Assembly: GCA_047967505.1 (NCBI GenBank)
Contig: CM106541.1
Source: Dipteris shenzhenensis
Taxonomy: Eukaryota; Polypodiophyta; Polypodiopsida; Gleicheniales
Strand: one strand, 5' to 3'
Length of the DNA: 64,000 bases
A program made the position numbers and the translations under genes. The notes under the pieces were generated by a model. That model saw only the letters and a program-made list of their open reading frames with translations, made no database searches and was not told the origin of the DNA. Shown piece by piece: positions 20,640 through 32,010 of this stretch. Numbering within the stretch: the stretch's first letter is position 1; each line of letters starts with the position of its first letter.

Positions 20640-21850
20640 AATGATGTGTGGTATGTTGACTTAGGTGCATCAAACCACATGACAGGTCATGCAGAGTGGA
20701 TGCAAGATGCAAGGAAAATAAAAAAACCAGGATTTGTGGAGACTGGTGATGATACTACACATCCTATTGTGCAGATTGGTAAAATTCCTTTGTCTATGCA
20801 GGATGGGAAAAAGAAATACCTGTCTGATGTATTTCATGTCAAGAACATCACCAAGAACCTGGTTTCTGTTGGTCAAATGGTTGAGCAGGGCTTGCAGGTC
20901 AGATTTAATCCTCATGGATGCTTTGTTGAGGATATGAAAAATAACAGTCGCTTGATAGCAAAAGGAAAGAAGAAGGGCACGATGTTTACGTTGGATGCAG
21001 ACATGCCTGGATTGTGAGTGCAGCAATGTTTGCACATGGGACCGGTGTAGTTGCAGATATTGATATCTGGCATAAACGCATTGGTCATGTTAATATACAG
21101 TGACTTAAATCAATGCAAGCCCAAAATATTGTTGCAGGATTGCCTAAATTCAAGGTTGCAAAAATGCATAAGGTTTGTGAAGCCTATCAATTTGGAAAGC
21201 AGGTGAGGAAACCATTTCCTAGGCATGTTCAAGAGAGTAAAAAGCCATTGGAATTAATCCACTCTGATGTGTGGACTACTAATGATGCATCTATTGGAGG
21301 CTGTCACTATTTTGTCACTTTTATTGATGACTTGAGCAGAAAAGCTTGGGTGTATTTTATGAAAAAGAAAAGTGAAGTGTTTGGGCACTTCAAAGCTTTT
21401 AAAGCTATGGTTGAAAAAGAAATAGGTCTGCAAATAAAATGCCTAAGGTCAGATGGAGGGGGAGAGTACCTCTCAAATGAGTTTGCAAGGTTCCTGCAGG
21501 AGCATGGCATAAAGCAGCAATATTCATGCAGTCATACCCCACAGCAAAATGGACTTGCAGAAAGGAAAAACAGGCATATTGGAGAGGTATCTTGGGCCAT
21601 GCTAAATGAGAAAGATCTACCAGATTATTATTGGGCTGAAGCACTTGCTACAGCAGTTTACATAATGAACAGGACTCCCACTACAGCAATACATGGCATG
21701 ATGCCAGAGGAGATGTATACTGGTAGGAAACCAGACATTTCTCATTTGATAATTTTTGGTTGCATTGCCTATGTTCATGTGCCAGATGAGTTGAGGTCCA
21801 AGTTGGATCCAAAAGCTGAGAAGTGTGTCTTTATTGGTTATTCTCTCTAG
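20640..21850 (+). pseudogene. Copia copy 2 protease and integrase
   Basis: The protease motif is 'VWYVDLGASNHMTGH': the catalytic Asp-Ser-Gly has become Asp-Leu-Gly (copy 3 keeps Ser). A 2-base insertion near 21014 breaks the frame before the zinc finger ('HKRIGHVNIQ', TGA for Arg, '...CEAYQFGK', where a zinc-binding Cys is Tyr). The integrase core is otherwise long and open: Asp in 'SDVWT', Asp in 'LRSDGGGEY', Glu in 'NGLAERKNRH'. It runs to 'FIGYSL' and the TAG at 21848 shared by all three copies. Confidence 0.9.
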
Positions 21851-23979
21851 CAGAAAGGATATAGATGCTATAACCCTTCTACTTGTAAGTTTACAGTGAG
21901 CAGAGATGTTGTTTTTGATGAGATGAGTAGCTGATATAAACTAGTAAATGTGATGATTGATGTAGATGCACAAAATGGTAATGCTGCACAGAATTCACAG
22001 CAGCAATCACCAAATATCAGTGGACCTACAGTGTCCTCTAGCAGTGGTTCACATACTTCGCCATGGACAGGTAGATTGAGATCAGGAGAATCTCCTCAAA
22101 GCAATGCAGATAGCGGTACGCAGGTATCACGGAAAGGAAAAGAGAAGGTAGGTGAGCCCATGTTTGATGTGAATGCAGGTCACTCTTATGTGGATGGTGA
22201 ATCCAGTGGCTAAGAACAGAGCATTGATGATGAGTTGGGTATTCCTTCTGTTGTTACACCTGGAGTAAGGAAGACCAGGGATGTTTTGAGAGCACCTGGA
22301 AGTGAGCCTATTTTGCACAGGTCTACCAGAGCTAGGTATCCTGTGGATAGGCTGAAATATGATGGATTTACAGCCATTCACTATGCCTATATGGTCAAAG
22401 TGATACAGGAACCAGAACCCACTTCTTTTGAGCAAGCCATGGGAAATGAAAAATGGGAGAAAGCCATGGATGAAGAAATGGATGCCTTGGAAGCCAATGC
22501 TACATGGGAATTGGTGCCTTTGCCTAAAAACAAGAATGCAATTGGCTATAAGTGGGTTTATAAGATCAAGCACAATGCAGATGGTTCTGTGAATAGATAC
22601 AAGGCAAGATTAGTTGTCAAGGGGTATGCATAGACATATGGCATCGATTATGAAGAAACATTCAGTCCGGTTGCAAGGATGGCAACTGTAAGAGCAGTCA
22701 TTACTATGGCTACATCAAAGGGATGGTCTCTACATCAGATGGATGTAAAGAATGCCTTCTTGCATGGTGATTTGCAAGAAGAGGTCTTTATGGAGCAGCC
22801 AGCAGATTGTGTTCATGCTATTCATCTTGAGTTTGTTTGCAGGTTGAAGAAAGCCTTGTATGGCTTGAAGCAAGCACCTAGAGCATGGTCTAACAAGATA
22901 GGATAGTATCTTGTTACTATGGCTTTCAGATTTCCAAGGCAGATTTCTCACTCTATGTGAGAAAATTAGAGAAAAGGATTATGCTGCTTGTCATTTATGT
23001 TGATGATTTGATCATCACAGGTGATAGTGATGAAGATATCCTTCATGTGAAAATGCTATTGAAGCAGAAGTTTGAGATGAAGGATTTGGGAGAGCTGCGT
23101 TATTTCTTGGGCATTGAGGTGATTAGATCACCAAGTGGGATACAACTCTTGCAGAGGCAGTATGGATTGGACATGCTGTCCAAATATGGGATGACAGGTT
23201 GTAAGCCTATTTTAGTTCCTTTGGAGCAGAATGTGAAGCTGAGCACAGATGCAAGTGAGCTTCTGGAAGACCCTACTATGTATAGATGCATAGTAGGAAT
23301 CAAAATGCATAGTAGGAAGTTTGATTTATATGACTATTACCAGGCCAGATTTAAGCTATGCTCTTGGATTGGTAAGTCAGTTTATGTAGGCTCCAAGGAA
23401 ACCGCATTTGGATGCGGCTAGACGCATACTCAGGTATGTGAAGTCCACATTGCAGTATGGACTATTTTATGAGGCTGAGGTTCAGATACAGTTGCTTGGA
23501 TACACTAACGCTGATTGGGCTGGTAGTACGTCTGATAGACGATCTACCAGTGGATATGTGTTCTCTTTTGGGAGTGCTGCAGTCACCTGGAGCAGCAAGA
23601 AATAGCCTACAGTTGCCTTGTCGAGCACAGAGGCTGAGTACAGGGGTGCAGCAATGGCTGCATGTGAGGTAGCTTGGTTGCATAAGCTACTTTATGATAT
23701 GCATCAGTCTACAGATAAGCCAGTTGTCATTTATTGTGACAACATGATGAGCAGTATACACTTGGCAAATAACCCACTCTATCATGCTAGAACAAAGCAC
23801 ATTGAGGTGCATTATCACTATGTGTGGGAGAAGGTTTTACTAGGTCTTATTGATCTAGTTTATGTCAGAACAAAGGATCAGGTAGCTGACATATTCACGA
23901 AGGCATTGGGCATAGAGAAGCTGTGCAAGTTCAGAGACTTGCTTGGTGTGCAAGATTTGGGATTGAGCTCGAGGGGGAG
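21851..23979 (+). pseudogene. Copia copy 2 reverse transcriptase and RNase H
   Basis: After a Ser-rich linker the RT begins at about 22400 ('[23 protein letters not shown]', '[15 protein letters not shown]'). It holds '[14 protein letters not shown]' (first Asp), '[15 protein letters not shown]', and the polymerase box 'VIYVDDLIIT' (about 22995-23024). Stops: TAA at ~22211, TAG at ~22631 (for Gln of 'GYAQTYG'), TAG at ~22904 followed by a frameshift. A short tandem duplication near 23290-23320 also damages it. RNase H has 'GYTNADWAGSTSDRRSTSG' and 'LSSTEAEYRGA', with a TAG between 'WSSKK' and 'PTVALSS' that copy 3 shares. The polypurine tract CTCGAGGGGGAG ends at 23979. Confidence 0.9.
23968..23979 (+). 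promoter_or_regulatory. Copia copy 2 polypurine tract
   Basis: CTCGAGGGGGAG immediately before the 3' LTR; copy 3 has CTTGAGGGGGAG at 31999-32010. Confidence 0.85.
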
Positions 23980-24331
23980 TGTTGAGATATCGAGCTCCAC
24001 TCGTGATATGCCAGGGTGACCGTTGTGCATTTATGTCATCGACTTGTTAGCTGCAGATGCGGTTGGTACACCGCCCACGAATAATAGTTGGATGACAGCT
24101 ATCCTTATGTACTCTAGTTTGTGGCTCAGTTAGTATGCCACCTTAGTTAGTTGAGTTTGGTTTGAGACCCACATATAGGGTTCTTCTATTTGTTTTTACT
24201 AGAGTTCTTTTGGCTTTCACAACTAAGAAGAGGAAAACTATTTTCAGCCTCCACCTGTGTGTGTATTTCCCCATTGTGCATGTGAGAAAGCTACAAGTGA
24301 GACTCCTTCCCTCTCTCCCACTATCTTCACA
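23980..24331 (+). repeat. Copia copy 2 3' LTR
   Basis: 352 bp, same ends as the 5' LTR, followed by AATAG. The pol frame appears to run a short way into the LTR ('SVEISSSTRDMPG', TGA). Confidence 0.95.
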
Positions 24332-24336
24332 AATAG

Positions 24337-25610
24337 GAGTGTTAACAGTGACCTCGGAGTCTGCAAGTGTATCGCCAGTATCTTCTCTCGGTTTCAATTT
24401 TTGGTTGCAGCCTGCGCATGTCCAGCTGCAGTTTTGTTCGAATGTGATTGCATGAATAGCTTCACAAATTGGTACAGGGGGAGACTCTGCTAGGGTGACT
24501 AGCAGTCTAGAGGCAGATGTCATGTAGTTGCACATGAAAGACAAGTCTTTACGAGTTCAGCAACAGTGGGTGCAGCAACTGAAGGACCGGATGTCAATCC
24601 TTGAAGCCAGAGTTCAAGTGACAGAGGCACATCCAGAGAGGCACATCCAGAGGCCACACAGCAGCTGCATGCAGAGTATGTGTGAGCATTGAGCAGGAGT
24701 TGCTATGTCAACATATGACTAATGCACTGGCGGAGTATTTGCGGGCTTTTCTGGGAAATATGAGTGTTAACATGGAGCAGATGGGCTCGCTCCTAGAAGT
24801 TTTGCAGGGTGATGTGAGAGCGGAGTGGGATATGCAGGAGGCCAGATGGAGTGCGGCTATCGTTCTGCAGACCTGTTGGGAGCTAGTTCCACAGAAAAGA
24901 CAAACCAGGCTAGATGGAGATGCGGGTCTTGGTGCGGGTTCTAATCAACAACAAGGTCCGTAGGTGCCAGCTAGTTCTGGACCGAAAGGGTCTAGCACTT
25001 CTTCTAGTGGTGGTGGTATGGATAAGGGCAAAGGAGTTGTTGCGGAGGCACTATAGATTGAAGAGGATTGGCAAGCCAAATATGATGAGCTAGCAGAAGG
25101 CATTGTGGAAGCCGTTCTCCACAACAGCACAAGAATCGATGCACTGAAGCGGTAGAGGTATTCACTTTGTCTATGGTTGGAATTGTGCGCCCATTCTTTT
25201 AGTCTATCCTTACCTCCTCATCCTCCTTGGTGGAAAGAGGCTGATAAGTTTTTGGGGAAGTATTTTCATAAGCACACACCTTTTTTGGGGTTACATGATC
25301 CCCCTTCCTGTGAGCCAATGTTGATTTAGAGACCTACAATGGCACATGAGCGATGTCAATAGAATTGCCACTAGATGCATGGATAGATGAAGTACTACCC
25401 ACAAAGCAGTGGCCTGAACTACAGGTGGTGGATCGCTCCAAGTCTCATCAGTTGCAATGGCTGATGGATCTCTGCATCAGGATCAAAAAATGAAGATTTT
25501 CATGCGGAAGTGGCAATTGAAGATGACTGCAGAGGCTAGTTCGAGTGGAGCGGTGACACAATTGCTAAAAGAGTTACTTGAGAGTAGTGATGTGGGACTG
25601 GGCAAGCATA
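24337..25610 (+). pseudogene. Gypsy 2 3' region, right part, with coiled-coil-like ORF
   Basis: Continuation of gypsy 2 after removal of copia copy 2. Broken frames read 'LHMKDKSLRVQQQWVQQLK' and 'DRMSILEARVQVTEAH', then an open piece at 24682-24963 ('SIEQELLCQHMTNALAEYL', 'MEQMGSLLEVLQGDVRAEW'), heptad-like and probably coiled coil. A Gly/Ser-rich spacer and 'EDWQAKYDELAEGIVEAVL' follow. Stops are TAG/TGA type. I recognise no named domain; an accessory 3' ORF of the gypsy element is the simplest reading. It ends where copia copy 3 begins at 25611. Confidence 0.5.
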
Positions 25611-25962
25611 TGTTGAGATATTGAGCTCCACTCGTGATATGTCAGGGTGACCGTTGTGCATTTATGTCACTGACTTGTTAGCTGCAGATGCGGTTGGTAC
25701 ACCGCCCATGAATAATAGCTGGACGATAGCCATCCTTATGTACTCTAGTTCATGGCTCAGTTAGTATGCCACCTTAGTTAGCTGAGTTTGGTTTGAGACC
25801 CACATATAGGGTTCTTCTATTTCTTTGTACTAGAGTTCTTTTGGCTTTCACAACTAAGAAGAGGAAAAGTGTTTTCAGCCTCCACCTTTGTGTGTATTTC
25901 CCCGTTGTGTATGTGAGAAAGCCACAAGTGAGACTCCTTCCTTCTCTCCCACTATCTTCACA
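25611..25962 (+). repeat. Copia copy 3 5' LTR
   Basis: 352 bp, TGTTGAGATATTG...CTATCTTCACA. Confidence 0.95.
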
Positions 25963-25975
25963 TGGTATTAGAGCC
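25963..25975 (+). promoter_or_regulatory. Copia copy 3 primer-binding site (mutated)
   Basis: TGGTATTAGAGCC, differing from copy 2 by a C-to-T transition at base 7. Confidence 0.88.
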
Positions 25976-26504
25976 TGGTTCATGGTAAGGAGCTCAAGAA
26001 AGCAAACCAAGTTCGCGGTGTCCTAGTAAGAGGACTAGTGTTGCTTTCCTTTTTCGAGTTTGGGAGCAAATCTCTGCAGGTAGCACAGCCAGAAAGTGTA
26101 AGAGTGCATTTTCTCAGATTGAGACACCCTTCGTGGTGTGGCAAGAGGGTTGTATATGCTGCAGGAAAGGCAAGGCCTTAGTAACTTTATTTTTTTGATT
26201 CGAGGCCATTTTGGGGCCCGTTTTGGAGGCGAAAGTTCTCCGCAAGCACTGAGAAAAAGGCCCTTTTTTGGCTGTGCGACCACTATTCTGTAGGTCGGTG
26301 AAAAGTTGCCATAGAAATTGCATCGTATGCCTGTGTGCAGAGATATTGGGAGTTACAGAATCATCCTTATTGCTTGTTGATGCAAAATCGTCACGAGGAA
26401 GTGACTGTGTGGTTAAATACCACTTTTGTCAGTTTTGCAAATTTGACCTTGTGAGGCAGAAGCTGTGTTTTTTGCAATGACAGAATATTTTATAGTGTTT
26501 TGTA

Positions 26505-27489
26505 ATGGCGTCTGATTCTCTTTCATAGATTGTCACTGAAAAGCTTGACAAGAACAACTTCCCAAGCATGGAAGTTTAGAATGACGAATTTCCTTATGGG
26601 AAAAGGCTATTGGGAGTTCATTACAGGAAATGAAGAAGAACCAGTTCTTCCTAATGTTCCCAATCAACAGGAAATGCAGGCATTTAAAGGATGGCATGAG
26701 AGAGCCAAAAAAGTTATGTACTGGGTGTCTATCAGTTTTTCAAATTCTACGATTGTGCATATTCAAGATGCAAGTATGCCAAAGGAGGCATGGGATACTT
26801 TGGCAAAAATGTACAGCACAAATACGCAAGCCAGGAAAATGTAGCTCAAACAGGAGTTGCACAATGTGTAGAGAGAAAATATGAGCATCAATGACTACCA
26901 CATGAAGATGAAGAAAATTGCAGATGCACTTGCTTCCATTGGGTCGCTAGTGGAAGATGATGATTTAGTTTCTGTGACCTTGAATGGTCTAGGAAAGGAT
27001 TATGCACAGTTCCGAACATCCAATGCCATTCGTGAAAAATTTCTTGATTTTAAGGAGTTGTTTTCTCTTCTAATTTCTAAAGAGCAGAGAAATGGTGGTG
27101 CATCTTCTTCAAGAGGAACTTCAAAAGAAATTGTCTTCTACTCAAATGCTGGAAGAGGTAGAGGCAGAGGTAGCGGAGGCCGAGGCCGTGGTAGAAATCA
27201 GAATATGCAGCAAACTCAAGAAAACCAGTCCTATGGAGGAGGACGTGGTAACTCTAGAGGCAGGGGAAGCCAAAGAGGTCATGGTGGATGGCAGAGAGGC
27301 CAAAATGCAAATAGCAATGTTGAATGCTACTATTGTGGTAAAATGGGTCATATGGCTAAAGACTGCTACAAAAAGCAGAATGACATTATGAATGGAAAAT
27401 TGCAGCAAGGCAATTATGCATCCTCTAGTAGAGAGGGTGATGACAGAAATGAGCATTTGCTTATGGTGCAACACATGACCAATGGGTGA
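26505..27489 (+). pseudogene. Copia copy 3 gag
   Basis: ATG at 26505, the 'MASDSLS'-TAG start as in copy 2. An extra C near 26562 shifts frame. Then 'GYWEFITGNEEEPVLPNVPN', 'GWHERAKKVMYW', 'EAWDTLAKMYS' are readable. Two TAGs (at about 26842 and 26869) stand at Gln codons of 'KMQLKQEL' and 'NVQRENM'. The second half from 26881 is open: 'INDYHMKMKKIADAL', 'TLNGLGKDYAQF', RG-rich region, knuckle 'CYYCGKMGHMAKDC' (about 27325-27366). Confidence 0.9.
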
Positions 27490-27699
27490 CCAATTCTGTG
27501 ACAAGTGCAGAAGAAAGCAATGATGTGTGGTATGTTGACTCAGGTGCATCAAACCACATGACAGGTCATGCAGAATGGATGTAGGACGCAAGGAAAATGG
27601 AAAGACCAGGATTTGTGGATACTAGTGATGATATTGCACATTCGATTGTGCAGATTGGTAAAATTCCTTTGTCTATGCAGGATGGGAAAAAGAAATACC
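27490..27699 (+). pseudogene. Copia copy 3 protease fragment, left of solo LTR
   Basis: Reads 'NDVWYVDSGASNHMTGHAEWM' with intact Asp-Ser-Gly-Ala, then a TAG for Gln in 'WMQDARK', then 'MERPGFVDTSDDIAHSIVQI' and 'GKIPLSMQDGKKKY', where the solo LTR begins. A small duplication just before (27481-27496) adds a TGA. The frame resumes after 28868. Confidence 0.88.
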
Positions 27700-28863
27700 T
27701 ATTGGCTCTTTCCTACTGCTTTCATAGGAAGAGTTGGATATTCTATGTTTGCAGGGTTTCGAGACTTTTTGTCACCTACAGATATATTGGGATTGTTCGT
27801 TGTAGTATATGTGTAGCTTAGGACCTCGAGTCGTGTTCCGGTGAGAGACATAGGCTTAAGTGTGGTAAGCAAACAAAGTGCATGCATGTGTAAAAGGAAC
27901 GTAAATCATCTTTGTTGAGGTAATGAAGGCTTTCGCCTTCATTGGGGGTTGTAGGATTTAGGAGGAGTTTAAGGATTCAAAAGGAGGTTCTAGGGTTTAG
28001 AAAGAGTTCCAGGGTTTAGAAGGAGGTTCCAAGGTTAGGGTAGAGTACATCGTGGAGAACTCGTCTCCCCCGTAGATCATGGAGTTTTAAGGGTTGAGGA
28101 ACAAAGGGTTTAGGGGAGCATAGGAGTGGGAGAGGAAGAAGGTGTAAGAGCATGGGGGAAAGAAGAGAGAGGAGGGAGGAGGAGGAGAGAGGAGGAGGAG
28201 GAGGAGGGAGGAGGAGGAGGGAGGAGGAGGAGGAGGGAGGAGGGGGAGGGAGGAGGAGGAGGAGGAGGGAGGAGGGGGAGGGAGGACGAGGGAGGAGGAC
28301 GAGGGAGGAGGAGGGAGAGGATGGGTTGCGAGGTTGGAGGAGAGGGGAGGAGGAGTTGCAAGGTTAGGACATGCTTTTGGACGTGCTGTGCAAGGAAGCA
28401 TGGACACTTGAGACAAATGCTTGGAATACCAAAGTAGACTCAACACAATGACCCAAAGAGTGTGGGCTTCATTCCATTATGGGGTATTTATACAAGTTGG
28501 AGAGCTTCTCTCTCTGCATGTAACACAAAGTTGTAACACAAAGTCGTATCACAAAGTTGTAACACATTCTCTCTCTACATGTAGAAGTTGTAACACAAAG
28601 TTGTTACACAAAGTTGTAACACAAAGTTGTATCACTAAGTTGTAACACAAAGTTGCAACACATTCTCTCTCTACATGTAGAAGTTGTAACACAAAGTTGT
28701 TACACAAAGTTGTAACACAAAGTTGTATCACAAAGTTGTAACACAAAGTTGTATCACAAAGTTGTAACACAAAGTTGTAACACAAAGTTATATCACAAAG
28801 TCATATCACAAAGTTGTATCACATTCCCTTTCTACATAAGTTCATGTTGGCACAGAGTCAACA
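27700..28863 (-). mobile_element. Solo LTR of the gypsy family, inserted in copia copy 3
   Basis: 1164 bp. On the minus strand it starts TGTTGACTCTGTGCC (28863) and ends GAGCCAATA (27700). It contains in order the ACAACTTTGTG minisatellite, TATAAATA, the CTC microsatellite, a short 20-bp minisatellite and the conserved 3' part, matching LTR copies 1 and 2. Flanks are exact 5-bp duplications ATACC (27695-27699 and 28864-28868). Joining the flanks restores the copia text 'AAATACCTGTCTGATG' seen in copy 2. A solo LTR arises when the two LTRs of a full element recombine and delete the interior. The terminal dinucleotide is TA rather than CA. Confidence 0.94.
28485..28492 (-). promoter_or_regulatory. 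TATA box of the solo LTR
   Basis: TATAAATA on the minus strand, directly after the U3 minisatellite, equivalent to 10599-10606. Confidence 0.55.
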
Positions 28864-28868
28864 ATACC

Positions 28869-29907
28869 TGTCTGATGTATTTCATGTCCCAAATATCACT
28901 CCCAAATATCACCAAGAACCTAGTTTCTGTTGGTCAAATGGTTGAGCAGGGCTTGCAGGTCACATTTAATCCTCATGGATGCTTTGTTGAGGATATGAAA
29001 AATAACGGTCGCTTGATAGCAAAGGGAAAGAAGAAGGGCAGGATGTTTACATTGGATGGGGACATGCCTGAATTGAGTGCAGCGATGTTTGCACATGGGA
29101 CCAGTGTAGTTGCAAATATTGATATCTGGCATAAACGCATTGGTCATGTTAATGTACAGCGACTTAAATCAATGCAGGCCCGAAATATTGTTGCACGATT
29201 GCCTAAATTCAAGGTTGCAAAAATGCATAAGGTATGTGAAGCTTGTCAATTTGGAAAAAAGGCAAGGAAACCATTTCCTAGACATGTTCAAGAGAGTAAG
29301 AAGCCATTGGAATTAATCCACTCTGATGTGTGGACTACTAAAGCTACATCTATTGGAGGCTATCATTATTTTGTCACTTTTATTGATCACTACAGCAGAA
29401 AAGTTTGGGTGTATTTTATGAAAAAGAAAAGTGAAGTGTTTGGACATTTCAAAGCTTTTAAAGCTATGGTTGAAAAAGAAACAGGCCTGTAATTAAAATG
29501 CCTAAGGTCAGATGGAGGGGGAGAGTACCTCTCAAATGAGTTTGCAAGGTTCCTGCAAGAGCATGGCATAAAGCAGCAATATTCATGCAGTCATACCCCA
29601 CACCAAAATGGACTTGTAGAAAGGAAAAACAGGCATATTGAAGAGGTATCTCGAGCCATGCTAAATGAAAAAGACCTACCAGATTATTATTGGGCTGAAG
29701 CACTTGCTATAGTACTTTACATAAGGAATAGGACTCCCACTGCAGCAATACATGGAATGACGCTAGAGGAGATGTATACTGGTAGGAAACCAGATATTTC
29801 TCATTTGATAATTTTTGGTTGCATTGCCTATGTTCATGTGCCAGATGAGTTGAGGTCCAAGTTGGATCCAAAAGCTGAGAAGTGCATCTTTATTGGTTAT
29901 TCTCTGT
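28869..29907 (+). pseudogene. Copia copy 3 zinc finger and integrase, right of solo LTR
   Basis: Resumes with 'CLSDVFHV'-type text, partly duplicated ('CCCAAATATCACT' twice near 28888-28910), then 'NLVSVGQMVEQGLQV', the zinc finger 'HKRIGHVNVQRLKSMQ ... CEACQFGK', and integrase: Asp in 'SDVWTT', TAA near 29491 where sisters have CAA ('LQIKCLRS'), Asp in 'LRSDGGGEY', Glu position 'NGLVERKNRH'. It ends 'FIGYSL'-TAG at 29907. Apart from the stop the integrase core is well preserved. Confidence 0.88.
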
Positions 29908-32010
29908 AGCAGAAAGGGTATAGATGCTATAACCCTTCTACTCGTAAGTTTACAGTGAGCAGAGATGTTGTTTTTTATGAGATGAGTAGCTGGTATAAAC
30001 CAGTAAATGTGATTGATGATGTAGATGCACAAAATGGTAATGCTGCATAGAATTCACAGCAGCAATCACAAAATATTAGTGGACTTGCAGTGTCCTCTAG
30101 TAGTGGTTCACATACTTTGCCATGGATAGGCAGATTGAGATCAGGAGAATCTCCTCAAAGCAATGCAGATAGTGGTATGCAGGTATCACAAAAAGGAAAA
30201 GAGAAGGTAGATCAGCCCATGTTTGATGTGAATGTAGGTCACTCTTATGTGGATGGTGAATCCAATTGCTCAGAACAGAGCATTGATGATGAGTTGGGTA
30301 TTCCTTCTGTTGTTACACCTCGAGTGAAGAAGACTAGGGATGTTTTGAGAGCACCTAGAAGTGAGCCTATTTTGCACAGGTCTACCAGAGCTAGGTATCT
30401 TGTGGATAGGCTGAAATATGATGGATTTACAGCCATTCACTATGCCTATAAGGTCAAAGTGATACAGGAACTAGAACCCACTTCTTTTGAGCAAGCCATG
30501 GGAAAGGAAAAATGGGAGAAAGCCATGGTTGAAGAAATGGATGCCTTGGAAGCCAATGCTACATGGGAACTGGTGCCTTTGCCTAAAGACAAGAATGCAA
30601 TTGGCTATAAGTGGGTTTATAAGGTGAAGCACAATGTAGATGGTTCTGTGAACAGATACAAGGCAAGATTAGTTGTCAAGGGGTATGCACAGACATATGG
30701 CATTGATTATGAAGAAACATTCAGTCCGGTTGCAAGGATGGCAACTATAAGAGCAATCATTGCTATGGCTACATCAAAGGGATGGTCTTAACATCAGATG
30801 GATGTAAAGAATGCCTTCTTGCATGGTGATTTGCAAGAAGAGGTCTTTATGGAGCAGCCACCAAGTTATGTTCATGCTGTTCATCTTGAGTTTGTTTGTA
30901 GGTTGAAGAAAGCCTTGTATGGCTTGAAGCAAGCACCTAGAGCATGGTTTGACAAGATATGACAATATCGTGTCAGTATTGGCTTTCAGATTTCCAAGGC
31001 AGGTTTCTCACTTTATGTGAGAAAAACACAAAAAGGTATTATGGTGCTTGTCATTTATGTTGATGATTTGATCATCACATGTGATAGTGATGAAGATATC
31101 CTTTATGTGAAAATGCTATTAAAGCAGAAGTCTGCGATGAAGGATTTGGGAGAGCTGTGTTATTTCTTGGGCATTGAGGTGATTAGATCACCAAGTGGGA
31201 TATGGCTCTTGCAGAGGCAGTATGGATTGGACATGCTATCCAAATATGGGATGACACGCTGTAAGCCTATTTCAGTTCCTTTGGAGCAGAATGTGAAGCT
31301 GAGCACAGATGCAAGTGAGCTTCTGGAAGACCCTACTATGTACAAGCGCATAGTAGGAAGTTTGATGTATATGACTATTACCAGGCCAGATTTGAGCTAT
31401 GCTGTTGGATTGGTAAGTCACTTTATGCAAGCTCCAAAGAAACTGCATTTGGATGCGGCTAGACGCATACTTAGTTATGTGAAGTCCACATTGCAGTATG
31501 GACTATTTTATGAGACTGGGGTTCAGATACAGTTGCATGGATACACTGATGTTGATTGGGGGCTGGTAGTATTTCTGATAGACGATCTACCAGTGCTATT
31601 CTCTTTTGGGAGTGCTGCAGTCACTTGGAGCAGCAAGAAATAGCCTACAGTTGCCTTGTCAAGCACGGAGGCTGAGTACAAGGGTGCAGCAATGGCTGCA
31701 TGTGAGGTAGCTTGGTTGCATAAGCTACTTTATGATATGCATCAGATGGTGGGCCAGTTGTCATTTATTGTGACAACATGAGCAGTATACACTTGGCAAA
31801 TAACCCAGTCTATCATGCTAGAACAAAGCACATTGAGGTGCATTATCACTATGTGCAGGAGAAGCTTTTACTAGGTCTTATTGATCTAGTTTATGTCAGC
31901 ATAGAGGATCAGGTAGTTGACATATTCACGAAGGCATTGGGTGCACAAAAGCTGCGCAAGTTCAGAGAGCTGCTTGGTGTGCAAGAATTGGGACTGAGCT
32001 TGAGGGGGAG
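29908..32010 (+). pseudogene. Copia copy 3 reverse transcriptase and RNase H
   Basis: The linker has a TAG at Gln near 30048; then 30090-30788 is open ('AMGKEKWEKAMVEEMDALE', 'YKWVYKVKHNVDGSV', '[21 protein letters not shown]'). A TAA near 30788 precedes '[14 protein letters not shown]'. After a TGA near 30960 and a frame change, 31017-31641 is open with 'VIYVDDLIITCD' (polymerase box), 'GELCYFLGIEVIRS', 'TRPDLSYAVGLVSHFM', and RNase H 'LHGYTDVDWG'. Deletions then remove part of the 'STSDRRSTSG' region. 'WSSKK'-TAG-'PTVALSSTEAEY' matches copy 2. It ends 'RGSVEISSSTHDMPG' in the LTR. Confidence 0.9.

Larger units (their letters stand above)
18738..24331 (+). mobile_element. Ty1/copia retrotransposon, copy 2 (full length, decayed)
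   Basis: 5594 bp. LTRs of 352 bp at both ends (TGTTGAGATATCG...CTATCTTCACA), tRNA-Met primer site, gag-PR-INT-RT-RNase H in copia order, polypurine tract. The flanking pentamers are GATAG (18733-18737) and AATAG (24332-24336), a target duplication with one mutation. The LTRs differ at about 11 of 352 positions (~97% identity). The coding region has at least three frameshifts and several stops, so the element is dead. It is inserted into gypsy 2, whose remains flank it on both sides. Confidence 0.95.
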
